The notes beneath the pieces are model-generated. The model was given only the letters and a program-made list of their open reading frames with translations, ran no database searches and was not told the origin of the DNA. Below, one piece after another: positions 1 through 14,274 of a stretch of DNA of 64,000 bases; positions within the stretch are counted from its first letter, which is position 1, and the number at the start of each line of letters is the position of its first letter. Position numbers and translations under genes: made by a program. The stretch comes from Phycomyces blakesleeanus NRRL 1555(-) (Eukaryota > Mucoromycota > Mucoromycetes > Mucorales > Phycomycetaceae): the NCBI RefSeq assembly GCF_001638985.1, contig NW_017265151.1, forward strand, positions 424,147 through 488,146, in the 5' to 3' direction.

Positions 1-931
1 ATAAAGGCGCAATCTCACATGGAGATGCAAAAAACAAATAAGAAAGTTCACAATACACGTTGTATCTGTATTACAGTGAAGAGAATAAGAAAATAAAAGC
101 AAAAATAATGAGTTTATTTAGGCAATTGAACATTTCTTGATCGACATTTTAAAAAATTGAACAAATAACACAAATAATTATATATATTCCAAGTCGTTTA
201 ATATTCTTTTTCTTTATTTCCCTTCATACAGATAAACGCAATCGAAATCTACATGCTTTATAAAATTTTGAAAATCTACCTGAAAAGAAAAGGGAAAAAA
301 CTGAAACCATTAGACAAATTCAACGAACTTTAAAGCCTATTGATGATCTTGTTGTTGTTTATTTGATACGTTTTTTATCATCTGTCACAGATATACATTT
401 ATATATATATATATATTGTGTGCGCGTGTATTTCTATTTGTAAATTGACATTTGAATGTTACATACTTAAATGAACAAAATAAAATGGTTGATAGTAAGT
501 AGCATATGTGTGCTACACATGCAAATTATCCGTGATTCTTAAGAGCAGGTGATTATAAAACCAAAGAAAAAAAAAGGGTCTTGATCAAGTTCTTGTACTC
601 GCAAGTAAAAGCATGAACCTCCAATGGTTAAAAGAATATACTAGTATACGTGAGGCCAAGGTAAATACATTGATACATTCGTGTAAAGATGAATCGATAT
701 TCGTAGATCGCACCTTTGTTTTTAGTCGAATTCTTATTTCTTTATTTCAATATATAAAAAATAACGCAATTCTATAATTGTTGCATATTATACTATCTAC
801 TTGGGGTGTATTAAATATACTAAACAGCTATAGGAAAAATAAACCGTTGATGAAAGGAAAAAAGAGTTTGATTTGACCCTCGACATCAATAAAGATATTT
901 CTCCGTTCTTAGGTTCCTTCTTTCTTTCTTT
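1..931. other. 3' flank of YSH1, no gene seen
   Basis: AT-rich sequence beyond the YSH1 stop codon. I see no continuous reading frame, no splice-framed exon and no tRNA signature. A short TA-type microsatellite lies near 403-416. The YSH1 3' UTR and polyadenylation site must lie in its right part, but I cannot place the cleavage site. Confidence 0.6.
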
Positions 932-3900
932 TTACACGCGTGCTTCGTTAATCCATAGATCAATTGGCTTTACGGCCATTTTTACACGCTGAAGCACATT
1001 AGAAACGCGCTTTTGAAGTACCTCATCATCACTTGTCACTTTCTACAAAGCAGTTCCCAAATTAGATTCTAGTCATCAAAGCAAGACATAACTTACAAAT
1101 TTAATGCAGTCCACAACAGCCACTGATCCGTCTACATTTACTGTAACCTTTTTTGCTTCGAAATCAGTCTCAACATCGCCAAACTGTTCTTCCAAAAATG
1201 CAATTACGTCCACAAATTCTTGGTCCATTTCATTTTGAACCTTTGAGCCTTTGTATACATGCTCATCCTCATCCTCATGCTTATGTTTGTGTTCATGTTC
1301 ATGTTCACCTTCAGAGTGGCTGTGGTGACAAGGCTGGCTACTTGCTAAAATGATAATGATAATAATAAAAAAGGAAATGAATTAATATCACATATACTTT
1401 ACCCTTTCATAAACCTTTTATTTAATATTCGTACCTTTTACACTTGCAGGAGAGCTATCAATAGCCAAAATGATAGCCAGCACAGAATCTGCGACCATGT
1501 CATTCATAGAGTTTCCGATCCATTCAAGTGTCACTTGGTTAGGCTTACTGGGCACCTTTTTGATATCAACAGTATCAAATACACGGATGACATTTCCTGG
1601 GGTATTGACAGTCTTTGAAAGATCTGTTTCGCCTACAGCACCAAACATCATCTCCAGATGCCACTTGAGAAGACCAATTCCTGCGTTAAATGGTACAACC
1701 TGGCGCTGGGTTACCACTGTTGTGATAAGACCTCCGAGTTCGTTCAAATCTTCGGCAGACATGATGTTCAATTGGAAATCCTTTGAAACCAGAATTCCGT
1801 TCAAAGGTTGATTTTCTGAGGGATATTTGGATGCCAACCTACCGATGGTCTTGAAGCAATAGAATTAGTATTATATTTCATATATCTATGCATTTCATAC
1901 GCATTACCTTTGCCATCTTTTCACCTCTAAAGTGAAGCTTGACGGTGTCACAGTTTTTGGGAGTGTATATCTTTACGTTTTCTTCTTTTTCTGAATATTT
2001 GCTTTGAAGTGCAGACTTGAGACGGTACATAGCATTGGCTTCACCGTGTACGAGAATCTAAGATACCATTACACAATGTACACACACACACATGTACACA
2101 TACAAACAAACAAACACACACGCACACCAATTATTATTCATATTCATATAATTAATAACAGTATTATTGTTATTGTTATTATAATTATTATTTCTTAGTG
2201 AACAAAAAAGTTTGTTTGATTTCACTTGTCTTTCTTGTGAGAATTTCTCTATAATAGTAATGCATACCACATGGGGTGCTTTCACATCATCGATAAATTT
2301 ACTGTTCTGAGTATAATCAACGTGGGCAGAGAAAGAGATGTAATCAACAGACATTCGAAGAGGAACCTTGCGACCATCCATGGCTTGAAAGTCTGCTGGT
2401 TCATTCATAGCATTCTATTATCAATAATATTAATAACAGTAGGGTTTTGTAAAGTTTAATAAATACATCCACAACAACACAAAGTAAATTCTTTAATAAG
2501 CATTCAATTCTTACCCGTGCTAAGGTGTTTTCGACGCAATAACCAGTAATAACCATGCCATTCTTCTTGTCTGGCGCCCACCGTTCAAACAGTTCACGCG
2601 AAAGACCATTCTACAACAACAACAACAACAACAAAAACAGATGAATGACTTGATATAGTACATATATTAGAGAGAGGTGCTTACCTGAAGCATACCAGGA
2701 CTGGCCATCATCACACAAGGGCCAGAATCTTCAAACTGTTCTACATTCTTTAGGTTTGAAATGTGCTTAAAGATAAATGGATTTGAGATTGTGAATTGTT
2801 TTCGAATGCGTGCGTTCATCATGTTGATATATGTCTGATAAACCGCCATACACTTCTTGGCAAGACTAGAAGCATAATAAATAGGAATACTATCTAATTC
2901 TGGGTGAGAGTCCCAGTATTCATCCAGAATCAACAAGAGTTCTTGTGCACGTCCCAAAGCAAACACAGGCATCAGACAACGACCACCGCGAGTGACGATA
3001 TCATGTACTAGAGCTAGATACAGGATCAATTACAAATCATTAATCAATCAATCAATCAAAACCAAGCCAAAGAAAACTTTTTTTTTAAAAAAAAGGATAA
3101 AAAAATAGGCTTACATGTAAATCTCATTTCCTTTGTTAGACGAGGTTCATGGCTTTGGACACCATATGTACTTTCTGTGATCAGAACATCTACAGCTCCT
3201 TCTGGTTTCTCGGCTGCCATCAAATGTCGATCCTCCTCACGCGAGTAATCACCAGTATAGAGAACCTTTACACCTGCAATCTCAATCAAGAACATTGCCG
3301 CACCCAAAACGTGACCTGCGTTGTATGCGGTGAACTTGATACCTTCCACTTCTACTTGTTGATGGTAATCGACTGCTTCAATTCGATGGAAAGATGTGTT
3401 GAGCTCCTCTTCGTTATATAGTTCGTCTTCATCACCAATGTTGCTATTTTTTTAAGAAAAAAAATGTAATTGTTAAATTGGTTAAAGCAATTGATTCGAT
3501 GTGCACAAAGAAAATAATTTACCTCACACGGAGATAATCACTCAAAAGCCATTTGTAAATAGCTTTTGTAGGATGTGTCATAAACACACGTCCTTTGAAA
3601 GAAGTCTAAACACATAAATTCATAATATGTCACTTTCTTGTATTCTTAAATTTATCATTTTAATGATACATAATGTACATATACTTACTCTCTCCATTAA
3701 ATAAGGTACAGATGCAGCATGATCTACGTGAAAACTATATCATATGTTAAATACAAGTACTAGAAAGTAACTTTACTACTAGGTATTATTGAACCCTAGC
3801 TTATTTTACTTTTTCTTTGTATTATATATATATATATGACTTACTGGGTCACCAATAAAAGATCAATTTTGGCAGGATCAATTTCGTCGAAAAAGGGTAA

Positions 3901-4507
3901 AGATGCCAAGCCATTGTACGCAGGGTGAATACCAGCATCAAGCTACAGTTTTTTGTTTTTGTTTTTTGTTTTTCATGTGAACACATGAGATGTATAAAAG
4001 TTGACATAAGAAAAATAAAACAAAACGAAAAGGAAGGAAGAAAAGAAACAAATCAAGGAAACGGACAGATTTGCATGAGACTCGATTGTATAATTGTAAA
4101 AAAATTTTATTGAAAAGATTCGTAAAACTATAGGACATTTTTGCTTTATTTGTCTAATTATGATTCTAATTCTAATTACATTTCGATTTTATATAATATA
4201 TATATATATATATATGTATTTCTATTTATTCTTATATACATTTAAAATATACATTTAAATATATAGATATATAGATATATATTATATTTCTCCTTCTCTC
4301 TTACCCTGTCAACTCTTGCTGAGGTACATGAGAGTGAAAAAAATAAAGCAAGAAGAATAAACCTACCAAGATGGTCTTGCTCTTGTACTCTAATAAAATG
4401 GAGGAACGTCCTACTTCATTACCAGCGCCTAGAGGGGTGATCTTTAAGAGATCATTCTCATCTGCAATAGGGATCTCGACCTCGGGTTTGCGCTTGATTC
4501 CTGCCAT
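932..4507 (-). CDS. YSH1: Cleavage and polyadenylation endonuclease CPSF73/Ysh1
   Basis: Endoribonuclease subunit of the nuclear cleavage and polyadenylation factor; it cuts pre-mRNA at the poly(A) site. I assemble 12 exons: 4507-4367, 3942-3845, 3734-3689, 3605-3523, 3443-3115, 3013-2685, 2610-2515, 2414-2268, 2057-1908, 1849-1435, 1344-1097, 1042-932. All junctions are GT-AG and keep one frame, giving 730 residues, between human CPSF3 (684) and yeast Ysh1 (779). The metallo-beta-lactamase zinc ligands are visible: HFHVDH at 80-85, H167 in GHVLGA and D188 in YTGDYS. The beta-CASP motifs are H405 in SFSAHVDY and H427 in LVHGE. The start is the first ATG in frame ([10 protein letters not shown]). 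The C-terminal exon pair carries a His/Glu-rich run ([16 protein letters not shown]), probably a lineage-specific linker. Family identity is certain; exon ends are inferred from splice consensus. Confidence 0.96.
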
Positions 4508-5183
4508 TTTCAATAAGCCTATATGTAAATAGAGCCGTAAAAGTTGGGAGCTAGTGAGAGAGAGAAAAGAGAGGGAAGGCAGTTTGGCTAGTAGTTATCG
4601 ACACCGCCACATGTGACCTTGTTTTGTTAGTGTCTTCACTACACATTGTGCATGTAGTGATTGTAAAACTATAATAGGAAATGTTCCTTAGACCGGAAAA
4701 TTTAGTGTACCTATTATTTTTTTCACTCTATTCTATATTGATATTTTCAAAGCTGTACTTATTAATCTCTTCTTCTTCTTTTCCAGTTCTTATCGGTAGT
4801 CATTTTATTCGAACCAGACACTAGGCCTAACCATGCCTACATATTAAACAGATCATTCTTGCAGTACATTATACTTGATTAAAGGTCTTTTAAATATTGT
4901 CTTGAGAGTCTATTAACAATATGTTATGACCAGAGTTCTTCTTTGATAATGTCTTATTACCTCTCGCTAAAAAAAAGTAAATAAGTTGGACTTCTTTACG
5001 GGAAAATTTTAGGAAATAAATGACAAGGATATTAAAATTAAAGATCGGAATTCAATTAGATCCACAAAATAACAAACTACAATACCTAAAGCAAAGGATA
5101 CGATTGTAGTGTTTAAATATCATTTCTTTATTAAAACAAAAAAGAAGAAGTTACAATGATTTTATGAATAAAATGAATATGCT
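4508..5183. promoter_or_regulatory. Intergenic: YSH1 promoter side and 3' end of the CRAL-TRIO gene
   Basis: This 676-bp gap separates two minus-strand genes, so it should hold the YSH1 promoter next to 4508 and the terminator of the CRAL-TRIO gene near 5183. I see no clear TATA box. A GAGAGAG stretch lies just upstream of YSH1 (4555-4575) and a short imperfect hairpin, CACTACA/TGTAGTG, lies near 4637-4659. No coding signal is visible. Confidence 0.45.
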
Positions 5184-6910
<1,727 letters not shown>

Positions 6911-8240
6911 GATGTTGTTTGATATTTTGCTTTCTTGCTGGTGTTGCGAATTAAGAAGAAAAAGGGAAAGAAAGAGAAAAAGATTATGCTCAAGGCGAAT
7001 AATAAAATTTATGTTTGAATTGTCTCCTTTTATATTTATATATGTACACAAACGCACATATGTATATATATTTAAAGCCAAGACATGTCGGCTTAACGAA
7101 TATTCTTGTCCTACATGTCTTGGCCTTTTCCTTTTGCGTCGCGCAAGTGGATGCTTCCAACAGAATAACAAGCCAGTCACGACGAAACCTCCTGGATTTT
7201 TGACCAGTAAAAGCGTTCGAAAATTCACCCTATTTTTAAAGCGTAGTATAATATATATGTGTGTGCATATGAAAAGGACTATGAGCTAATTTAATAATGA
7301 TATCACTTTACGTAGAAGTGTAATATACACAAATTACAGGCAATAAAAATAATAATATTTGAGATAGGATTTCTAAGATTCAATTGCACATGAATTATCC
7401 ACCAAGTAGTACTCATTATTATTAACATTTTGTTAGTTTATGATTTTAAACCATCAACTGAAAATTGTAATAAAGCAATGGGAAATGAAGAAATGGTGGT
7501 GTGTGTTGTACAGGATAAGGTAGAAACAAAGGCATTATTGAATTCAAGACTATTTTACTCAGCAAATGTTAATAAATGTCTTTATATTCATACCTTTCTT
7601 AATAGAACGTTTGCTTGTACCTTAAACATTTTTGTATTTAGATTTATTTATTTAAAAAAAAATTAATATCATAAGTTTACACAAAGTCGCTTCTTATCAA
7701 CTGTGGCTGGATTTCTTCTACTATTATTCGGCATTTACCATATGTCCCTTGTTTGCCTGGTCGGGCCGTAGATAGTTTCTATCCAAGGCCGGGTAATATC
7801 AATGTCACCCCCATAATATCTTTCCTTTTTTTGTTTCTTTACGTATAGTGCATTCGGAGATAAACTGCTAAGTTTCTGTGTGTGTTTTTCAAGGCTCCAT
7901 GACTTTTGGTACAGCCAAGCTATCCCGAATCGCTTAAACATGCTTTATATAAAACGCTTTTCTTAATAATCCTTGTCCAACAGATTTTGAAAAAAGGCTT
8001 GAATAAAAAGTCATGGACCTTCAAAGTCAAGAGGTATATGTATAAAATAGCGGAGTTCTAATGTTTTTGAATATTGAAAATTTATTTTCCCCTGCCAATG
8101 GCGGAGATCTATATTACCTGTTCCATAAAAAGATACTCATGCAACAGAGACTGACATGTTTAATGTATACCTTCTATTTACTTTTACTTCATCAATAAAA
8201 GCATTTCTAAATACTTAAACATTTTAATCTACAAAACAAA
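6911..8240. other. Intergenic, upstream of the CRAL-TRIO gene
   Basis: This holds the 5' region of the minus-strand CRAL-TRIO gene, with pyrimidine/purine-rich sequence at 6950-6985. A perfect 12-bp inverted repeat, GCCAAGACATGT, occurs at 7077-7088 with its complement at 7113-7124 around a 24-nt loop. From 7330 to 8240 it is AT-rich with only short open frames. A 68-codon minus-strand frame at 7735-7941 is open but matches nothing I recognise and I do not call it. Confidence 0.5.
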
Positions 8241-8249
8241 TTCATCAAA

Positions 8250-10354
8250 ATTTCCTCTTACCAGCAAGAAATCAAGATTAGTAAAAAGCAAACCCCGATC
8301 ATAATCTGGAAATTGTTTCTTTAAAAAACGTAGAAGCTAGAAATGACAACCTGGTTGACTTATTTGAGATTAGCTTTGAAGAAAATATTACTGTGGATGG
8401 TAGAGAACTTCAGGGAATTACAGTTGATCTTACTTCGGCAAATCATTCTCGTCACTTCCTCAAATTGCACGAGGGACCTGATAAGTCACTCCGTGGTACA
8501 TATCAGATGAATTCATTGATAACTAAGTGGAGAAAGAGAAAGTCTATGAAGGAATCTTTCGATCGTCAAGGAAGTTATCTTCTAACAGAAAAAGCGTTTA
8601 CGATTTCAAGTCAAAAAGAGTCTGTCAATGAAGAATTAGAGTTAGTCGAAGTTACTTCTAAGAAATTATCTGCGAATACAATTTCTCTCCTCAAGCTTGC
8701 CTTTAACGATATAAAAGAAGAAATTGCTCCATTTACTCGGATAAGTGGCTCATCTCAGCCAATAGACCATTATAAGCTTTGTAAACTCGAACCCGCTGAA
8801 AGTTATTTAAGACATAGACTCTCAGGAAGTAAGAAAATGAAAACATCTTAGAAGGCAGCTATGGAAGTATGGCTACATACCAACACTTATCGCCCAGCAA
8901 TGATAAGAAAATATGCAAAAGAATATATCGATTTCCGATCAATTGCATTACACCAGCAAGGAAAACATGCTATTAGTTTCTCTTTGTTTTCCGGCGTGGA
9001 CTTTAAGGCATCGATTTACAAGTGGATTCAGCAACAGAAGCCAGAAAGTCGCAGTACTATCCTTGTTAAAAAACATATCGATGAGGTTGTTATACCAAAA
9101 AGACTTGAAATTCCAGAAAGCGTCTCAACAAGTACAGTTTTGAAGTATCTTCACAAATGGGGATATATTTTCAGAAAAAAAACCCAAAGACATGTATTAC
9201 GATGATCACGAGAGAGCCGATGTGCTCGAATATCGAAAGAAATGGGCAAATAGAATGATGGGTTATAAGGCGAAGATGGCGAGAATTGTGGAGTAACTAT
9301 TCCACAACCATCAACTAATGGAATAGAACTTGTCCTTGTCACACATAATGAGTCGACGTTCTATTCAAACGATGGGAAAGAAGCTATGTGGCTAGTGGAG
9401 GGTAAGAATCCCATAAGAAAGAAGGGCCCTAGCGTGTCGTTTATGGATAGTGAATTCAAATGTGCATGACATGATACCATGACTAACTATGTGTGACCCA
9501 GTCGTGAGATGTTCCACCCTAGAACTGATAGAGGTGGATATTGAACTAGTAGTCATATACTGATACAGCTAGAGAGCAATTCGATTCATTTTTTCGCAAT
9601 AATTCACCCTGGGTGTAAGGCCGTTTTTGCATTCGATCAAAGCACAAACCACAAGGCCTATACTCAGAATGCTTTGATAGCAACAAAAATAACTCTGGGC
9701 GACAAAGAAGTTGAAGAAGATGATCCTTGTTAGCTGAGAAATACCACTTTTGTCCGAGACGGTGTGCAACAAGTACAATCGATGTACTACAAGAAAGACG
9801 AGTGGTTTGCGAAGAAGAATGGACAGTGGATGACCAAGAAGGTGAAGTACGTGAAGGGTACATGTAAATTTCTAGAGGAGCATGGTATGTGGTTGGAAAA
9901 GGACCCACATAATCCTAGCAATAAATGAAGATTGGACTGCAAAAAGGACACCTCTGAAGATAGCAAGTACTGTGCACATCATTTTCTAGCTTCTCGACCA
10001 GATTTTATGTCACAGAAAACTGCTCTTCATGAGGCTGTTGAAGACTCGGGTCACATTTTTGAACTATACCCTAAGTTCCATTGCAAATGTAATTGGATCG
10101 CGAGGTAATGGAGTGCTGCAAAGTGTGAAGCTCATCTTCAGTGTGATTACACTTATAAGCCCCTAGATAAAAACATCCATACTTTTCTCGATCATGCTGG
10201 GAAGTTACCTAATATCCGACGATACTACAACAACTCTTGGCGCTACATTGAGGCATACAGCCAAGACATGAATGTAAAAGAAGCCCATGATGTTGTAAAG
10301 AACCTTACTTCAAGAAAATATACTTCTCATCGCCGTGATGAAGGAAAGGAATAG
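8250..10354 (+). pseudogene. Decayed DDE-type transposase
   Basis: Pieces of one transposase lie in order but in several frames. The part at about 8300-9180 (TVDGRELQGITVDL, then MEVWLHTNTYRPAMIRKYA and SVSTSTVLKYLHKWGY) is interrupted by an in-frame TAG at 8849-8851. A homopolymer shift near 9175-9183 leads to YYDDHERADVLEYRKKW. Next comes a shifted segment with VTHNESTFYSNDGKEAMW (about 9336-9390), then FDQSTNH (about 9635), and finally HIFELYPKFHCKCNWIAR through YTSHRRDEGKE ending at 10354. The order HER..., VTH-ES..., FDxSxNH..., FHCxCNWI... is that of fungal DDE superfamily transposases that are multi-copy in many fungi. Some catalytic positions look altered (THN where THD is usual). It cannot make a full protein. 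I cannot assign the superfamily more narrowly. Confidence 0.75.
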
Positions 10355-10484
10355 ACTCTTACCCTCACTTTAAATAGACATGTTTTTACTTTTTTCTTTA
10401 CTATAATTTGTATTTCATTTTTTACTTTTTCTTAAAAAAATATTAACTTTGCTTGTCTGATCTACTAAGCATTACCACCAATAT

Positions 10485-10556
10485 GCTGTTCACCAGCGTA
10501 CGAGGGAATCATCGAGGGAATTCCCTAGATGAGTCCCTCGTACGCTGGTGAACAGC
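10485..10556. repeat. 72-bp near-perfect palindrome
   Basis: The left arm at 10485-10507 and right arm at 10534-10556 are perfect 23-bp inverted repeats (ends GCTGTTCACCAGCG...). The centre is itself the palindrome AGGGAATTCCCT, and the linking bases pair with few mismatches. The whole 72 bp could therefore form one long hairpin. It lies 130 bp beyond the transposase pseudogene, so it may be a foldback terminus or two fused transposon ends. I found no second copy of the arm in the window. Confidence 0.9.
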
Positions 10557-10614
10557 AAATTTATCGGCATCCCCTTTCTTTATGGGATTTTGCTCCCTTT
10601 TGGGATTCCTATTA

Positions 10615-10805
10615 TTTTCCGGGATCGATATATAAGAGTGGGTGTCGTGTCCTGGCAAAATCAAATCAAATTGCCATAACGTCCAAATAAGGAAGCCGGA
10701 CATTTACGTTTTCAAAGTATTTAAACACCGTAAAGTTGGAGAGGGATTGTGGCAATTTGGGGTCGTTTTGCCATAGAGTTATAGCAAATTCAACTCATTT
10801 TGACT
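10615..10805 (+). repeat. Dispersed repeat, copy 1 (inverted copy at 24.7 kb)
   Basis: About 190 bp that match, as reverse complement and with clear divergence, the segment at about 24720-24925. Shared blocks include GGCAAAATCAAATCAA, TTTACGT.TTCAAAG, TTGGAG.GGGATTG.GGCA and TTTTGCCATAGA. It lies next to the 72-bp palindrome. It is non-coding in all frames. The most likely origin is a terminal or subterminal part of a DNA transposon or MITE family. Confidence 0.7.
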
Positions 10806-11885
10806 CTACCAGACCATAAATTGTAGCATTTTTCATCGGTATGGAATAAAACCATCTGGTCCCTACGGATCCATTCTTAGTATAATAATTAATACCAGCC
10901 AGGATACAAGATATTCATAAAGATTTTTTTGTGCTTTGCAAAAAAGAGTGGGTGGGAGTTAGTTACCAGCTGGTGCTGTCGAACTCTGGGAATATTTAGG
11001 TGAAAGAAAGAGAAAGACATTATACGCATAAGAAGGCAGATAAATAGTAAAATATTTAACAAGATTGTATCACACTCTAATGACAACTTATAATTTTCTA
11101 TAAAGCTGGCTATTGATATAGTGCATTTAGGACTAATTATTGTTTTTTTTATGACCAAGTTTAAATTTGAGACGCAAACTGCTATTAATTGAATATACAG
11201 GATTTGTTTTTCGTATGAGACAGTATTTTATTATTAAGTTGCCCAAATACAGATTGTGGCTCTTAAAATAATGAGAGTTAGGTGCCTGGCGAGAGATACA
11301 TAAACAAAAAGTAGTAAAGTTAATGGATACAATGAATATACTGTGGTTTTTTCAAGACACACCATTTTGCCCTAAAGGACTAGAGAAAGACGCCAGCCCA
11401 GACATGTAGCCACAATTGATTAGTCCGGTTGTATAGAAATATTATGCCCCACCAGGAAACGTTGTTCCTGTAAGACTGCTGCAAGGTCTGGAGAACATTA
11501 TTAATTTTATGAAAGCAAAAAAAAACCTATACACAAAATCACATTATTTTACCTTGTACCTTTCTAGATTAAACTTGCATGCACACGCCCATGTTTTGTC
11601 TTGTCATAAACAGATTTTGAGCCGAGTTAATCGGCTTGAGACGTAATAATTTTATCAAATAAATGTATACGCATCACAGGTACAGGCACAGGCACAGGAA
11701 CAAGCACAGGGAACAGATTACACTTTACATTCATGTATAATTGACAAACCGTATACTTGGAATTTATTCACCGATTGGGAAATTGTAAGAAAGTGTCGCC
11801 AAAGCCACCCTAATTTTTCGACGTCCTGAACTTTCCCAAAACGGCTGGCCCAAAAAAAGAAAAAAGTAACATTTTAACTTAGCAC
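10806..11885. other. Intergenic, upstream of QTRT2
   Basis: AT-rich non-coding DNA. A short hexamer run based on ACAGGC lies at 11680-11712. No convincing exon or RNA gene is seen. The QTRT2 promoter must lie in the last few hundred bases; I see no clear TATA element. Confidence 0.45.
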
Positions 11886-13783
11886 ATGCAAAGGATGACA
11901 AGTGCTCTGAGCTTCACCTTGCAACAACTGACAGATGCCCCCTCTGCATCTGGGATTGTAAGACGAGGCACACTTCAGTTCTCAAAAAAGGCCAAAACTA
12001 TTCAAACCCCTGCATGTTTGACATATACCGTCCGAGGCTCAGTCCCGCATCTTGTTGCAGAGAATGTCAAACTCTTGCCTGTCCAACTCCTGCAAGTGAC
12101 ACTCGAGCAGTTGTAAGTATTCGATTGATACAAATAATTCTTAGATATATTGTTACAAAACAATACATATATATATGTGTGTGTGTGTATTCGTCAACTA
12201 ACTTGATACTGCGTAGCGTTGAAGAAAAGGAACCAATGTCATTCAAGTATCCTCATGGCATTCACAAATATTTGAATCTCGAGGTAATCCGCATTCATAC
12301 ACATACACAAAGAGAGAAAGAAAGAAAAGAAAGGGAAATAGTGAAAGATACTTGGATTTTTGACTAACAAAATTATTCTGCCATTAGCTTGATCACCTTG
12401 TATTCTGCGATATGCGTGATCCAATGAAGCAGGAAGCTGTCACTTTTAATACCGATAAATACCTGTCCGTATCTACTCATGGTGGTGTACGTCAGATCAC
12501 ACCTGAAATGTGGGCTCAAGCCATGAAGGCTTACAACCCTGACATGTGTGCGCTCATGGCCGATATCGTGACAGACAACGATGCCAAATTGAAGCGGATA
12601 AAACGTTCTGTGGATAGATCTCTTCGTTGGTTAGACGATATACTTCCAAAAGCAAAGGTAAGTAAATATGTATGGGTGTATGTGTATGTTAGTGCAAGTA
12701 CCTTATATAATTGGGGTCTAGGAAATTGGAATTCCTGTATTTGCTCCGGTTGTAGGTCACACAAGTGAAGAAGAGCGTGCACGATCTGCTGTCAGCACTG
12801 CAGAGAGAGATGTGGATGGTTAGTATAAATCGATTTAATACAAAATGACTTAAATAAAAAGGAAGAAGAAAGAATAAATTCATGTAAATGTTTCTGTATT
12901 GACTCTTTATTCTTTTCAGGATTTACTGTAAATGTTATTGGACTTGGACTCGGAAATGAAGCTACTCTTAAGCTTGCAAAGGCCTCTTTGAGAAACCTCC
13001 CTAAAAACAAGCCAAGAATTGTCTATGGCTTTGGAACACCAGGTAAGAACAAAAAAAATGACTTTGTATATATATATAATTTATTATTATTTTATAATTT
13101 TTAGAGGGTATTTTGGATGCTGTTGCCAGTGGCGCTGATCTATTTGATGGCAGGTAAAGTTGATAGCTTAATACAATATAATATATGTATGCATTGCTTT
13201 ATATTGACGGTAGTTTGGTTGATACAGCTATGCGTACAAGGTTACAGAACAGGGGCGTGCCATGATTTTCAAATTTGGTGAAATTTCTGCGGATAACACA
13301 GCCAGAGACAAGCCCAAGACCGTCAATCTTTGGGATCCCAGTATGTCCCACTCCTTTGAAGTACTTGATTCGACCTGTGGATGTTACGCATGTAATGCAT
13401 CCCACACAAAGGCTTATATTCATCATTTGCTGAACGCACATGAAATGTTGGGACCGATCCTGTTGATGAGGTAATGAATACTAAGAACAACAAATTTGTA
13501 GCATGGTCCACACTTCTGTATACATACATACATACATACGTATATATAATTCTTTAATTAATTACTATTGTTGTTTTCTAGCCACAATGTTTACCAATTG
13601 GATAACTTTATGGCTTCAATCCGTAAGAGTATTGATGACAACCGATTTGAGTCAGACCTTACCCGGTTTATGGAATATTACAACCACGTAGAAGAAGGCG
13701 ATGGCATGCGTAACCACCAAGATGAAATTGATGTGGAGTCTCTTGGAACACCACTGAAAAAGAAAAGGACTTTACTACTTTAA
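11886..13783 (+). CDS. QTRT2: Queuine tRNA-ribosyltransferase accessory subunit 2
   Basis: Non-catalytic partner of QTRT1 in the eukaryotic tRNA-guanine transglycosylase, which exchanges G34 for queuine in GUN anticodons. Eight exons, 11886-12112, 12217-12283, 12388-12657, 12722-12818, 12920-13042, 13105-13153, 13228-13470 and 13582-13783, give 425 residues (human QTRT2 has 415). Family marks are TPACLTYTVRGSVPHL near the N-terminus, RSVDRSLRWLDD at about 170, and GFGTPEGILDAVASGADLFD at about 258-277. The zinc site is CGCYAC with C328, C330, C333 and H360 in SHNVYQ, followed by SHTKAYIHHLL. The C-terminal tail (EIDVESLGTPLKKKRTLLL) is basic. Either ATG 11886 or the in-frame ATG 11895 could start it. 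A QTRT1 catalytic subunit would have to be elsewhere in the genome. Fungi use queuine unevenly, so its presence is informative. Confidence 0.95.
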
Positions 13784-14274
13784 TATCCCCAACCTCAAAT
13801 TCATCTCTTTCTCTCACTCTCCTTATTTTCATTCCAAGATATATATATAATTTTTTCAATTTTTTTTGAAACAAATCACTTTTTCTGGGACTACGTTAAA
13901 ACAAGATTATCAGATCAAACAGGTACAACTTGTATAGTTCGATGTATCTACATACTGCTTTTGAAAAAAGAAATGGAAACATGGTCTTTAAAAAATTATT
14001 TTGGTAGCATGATTTCAAGTATGATCTGAAAATGTCTCTCTAGGCAAATAATGTCAAAGGTTGCCCCAAAAAAAAACTCTTGTAAAATAGCAGGTTATGC
14101 ATTCTGAGAGTAGACACAATCTACTCCACGTTGATTTAATACGAGACATGTGCTAATTGTTATTGATTTTTTTTTAGAATTCAAAGAAGTACACATCAGC
14201 TTGAAATTCAATAACTAAAAAAATATTAATCTTTTCTTTTTCCATAATCAATGTGCATACATATATATATATAT
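13784..14274. terminator. Shared 3' region of convergent QTRT2 and URA4
   Basis: A 491-bp gap between two converging stop codons must hold both polyadenylation regions. It is AT-rich with A and T runs and no open frame. I cannot place the cleavage sites. Confidence 0.45.

Noticed and set aside
1470..1811. Plus-strand open frame over YSH1
   Set aside because: Antisense shadow of YSH1 exon 10.
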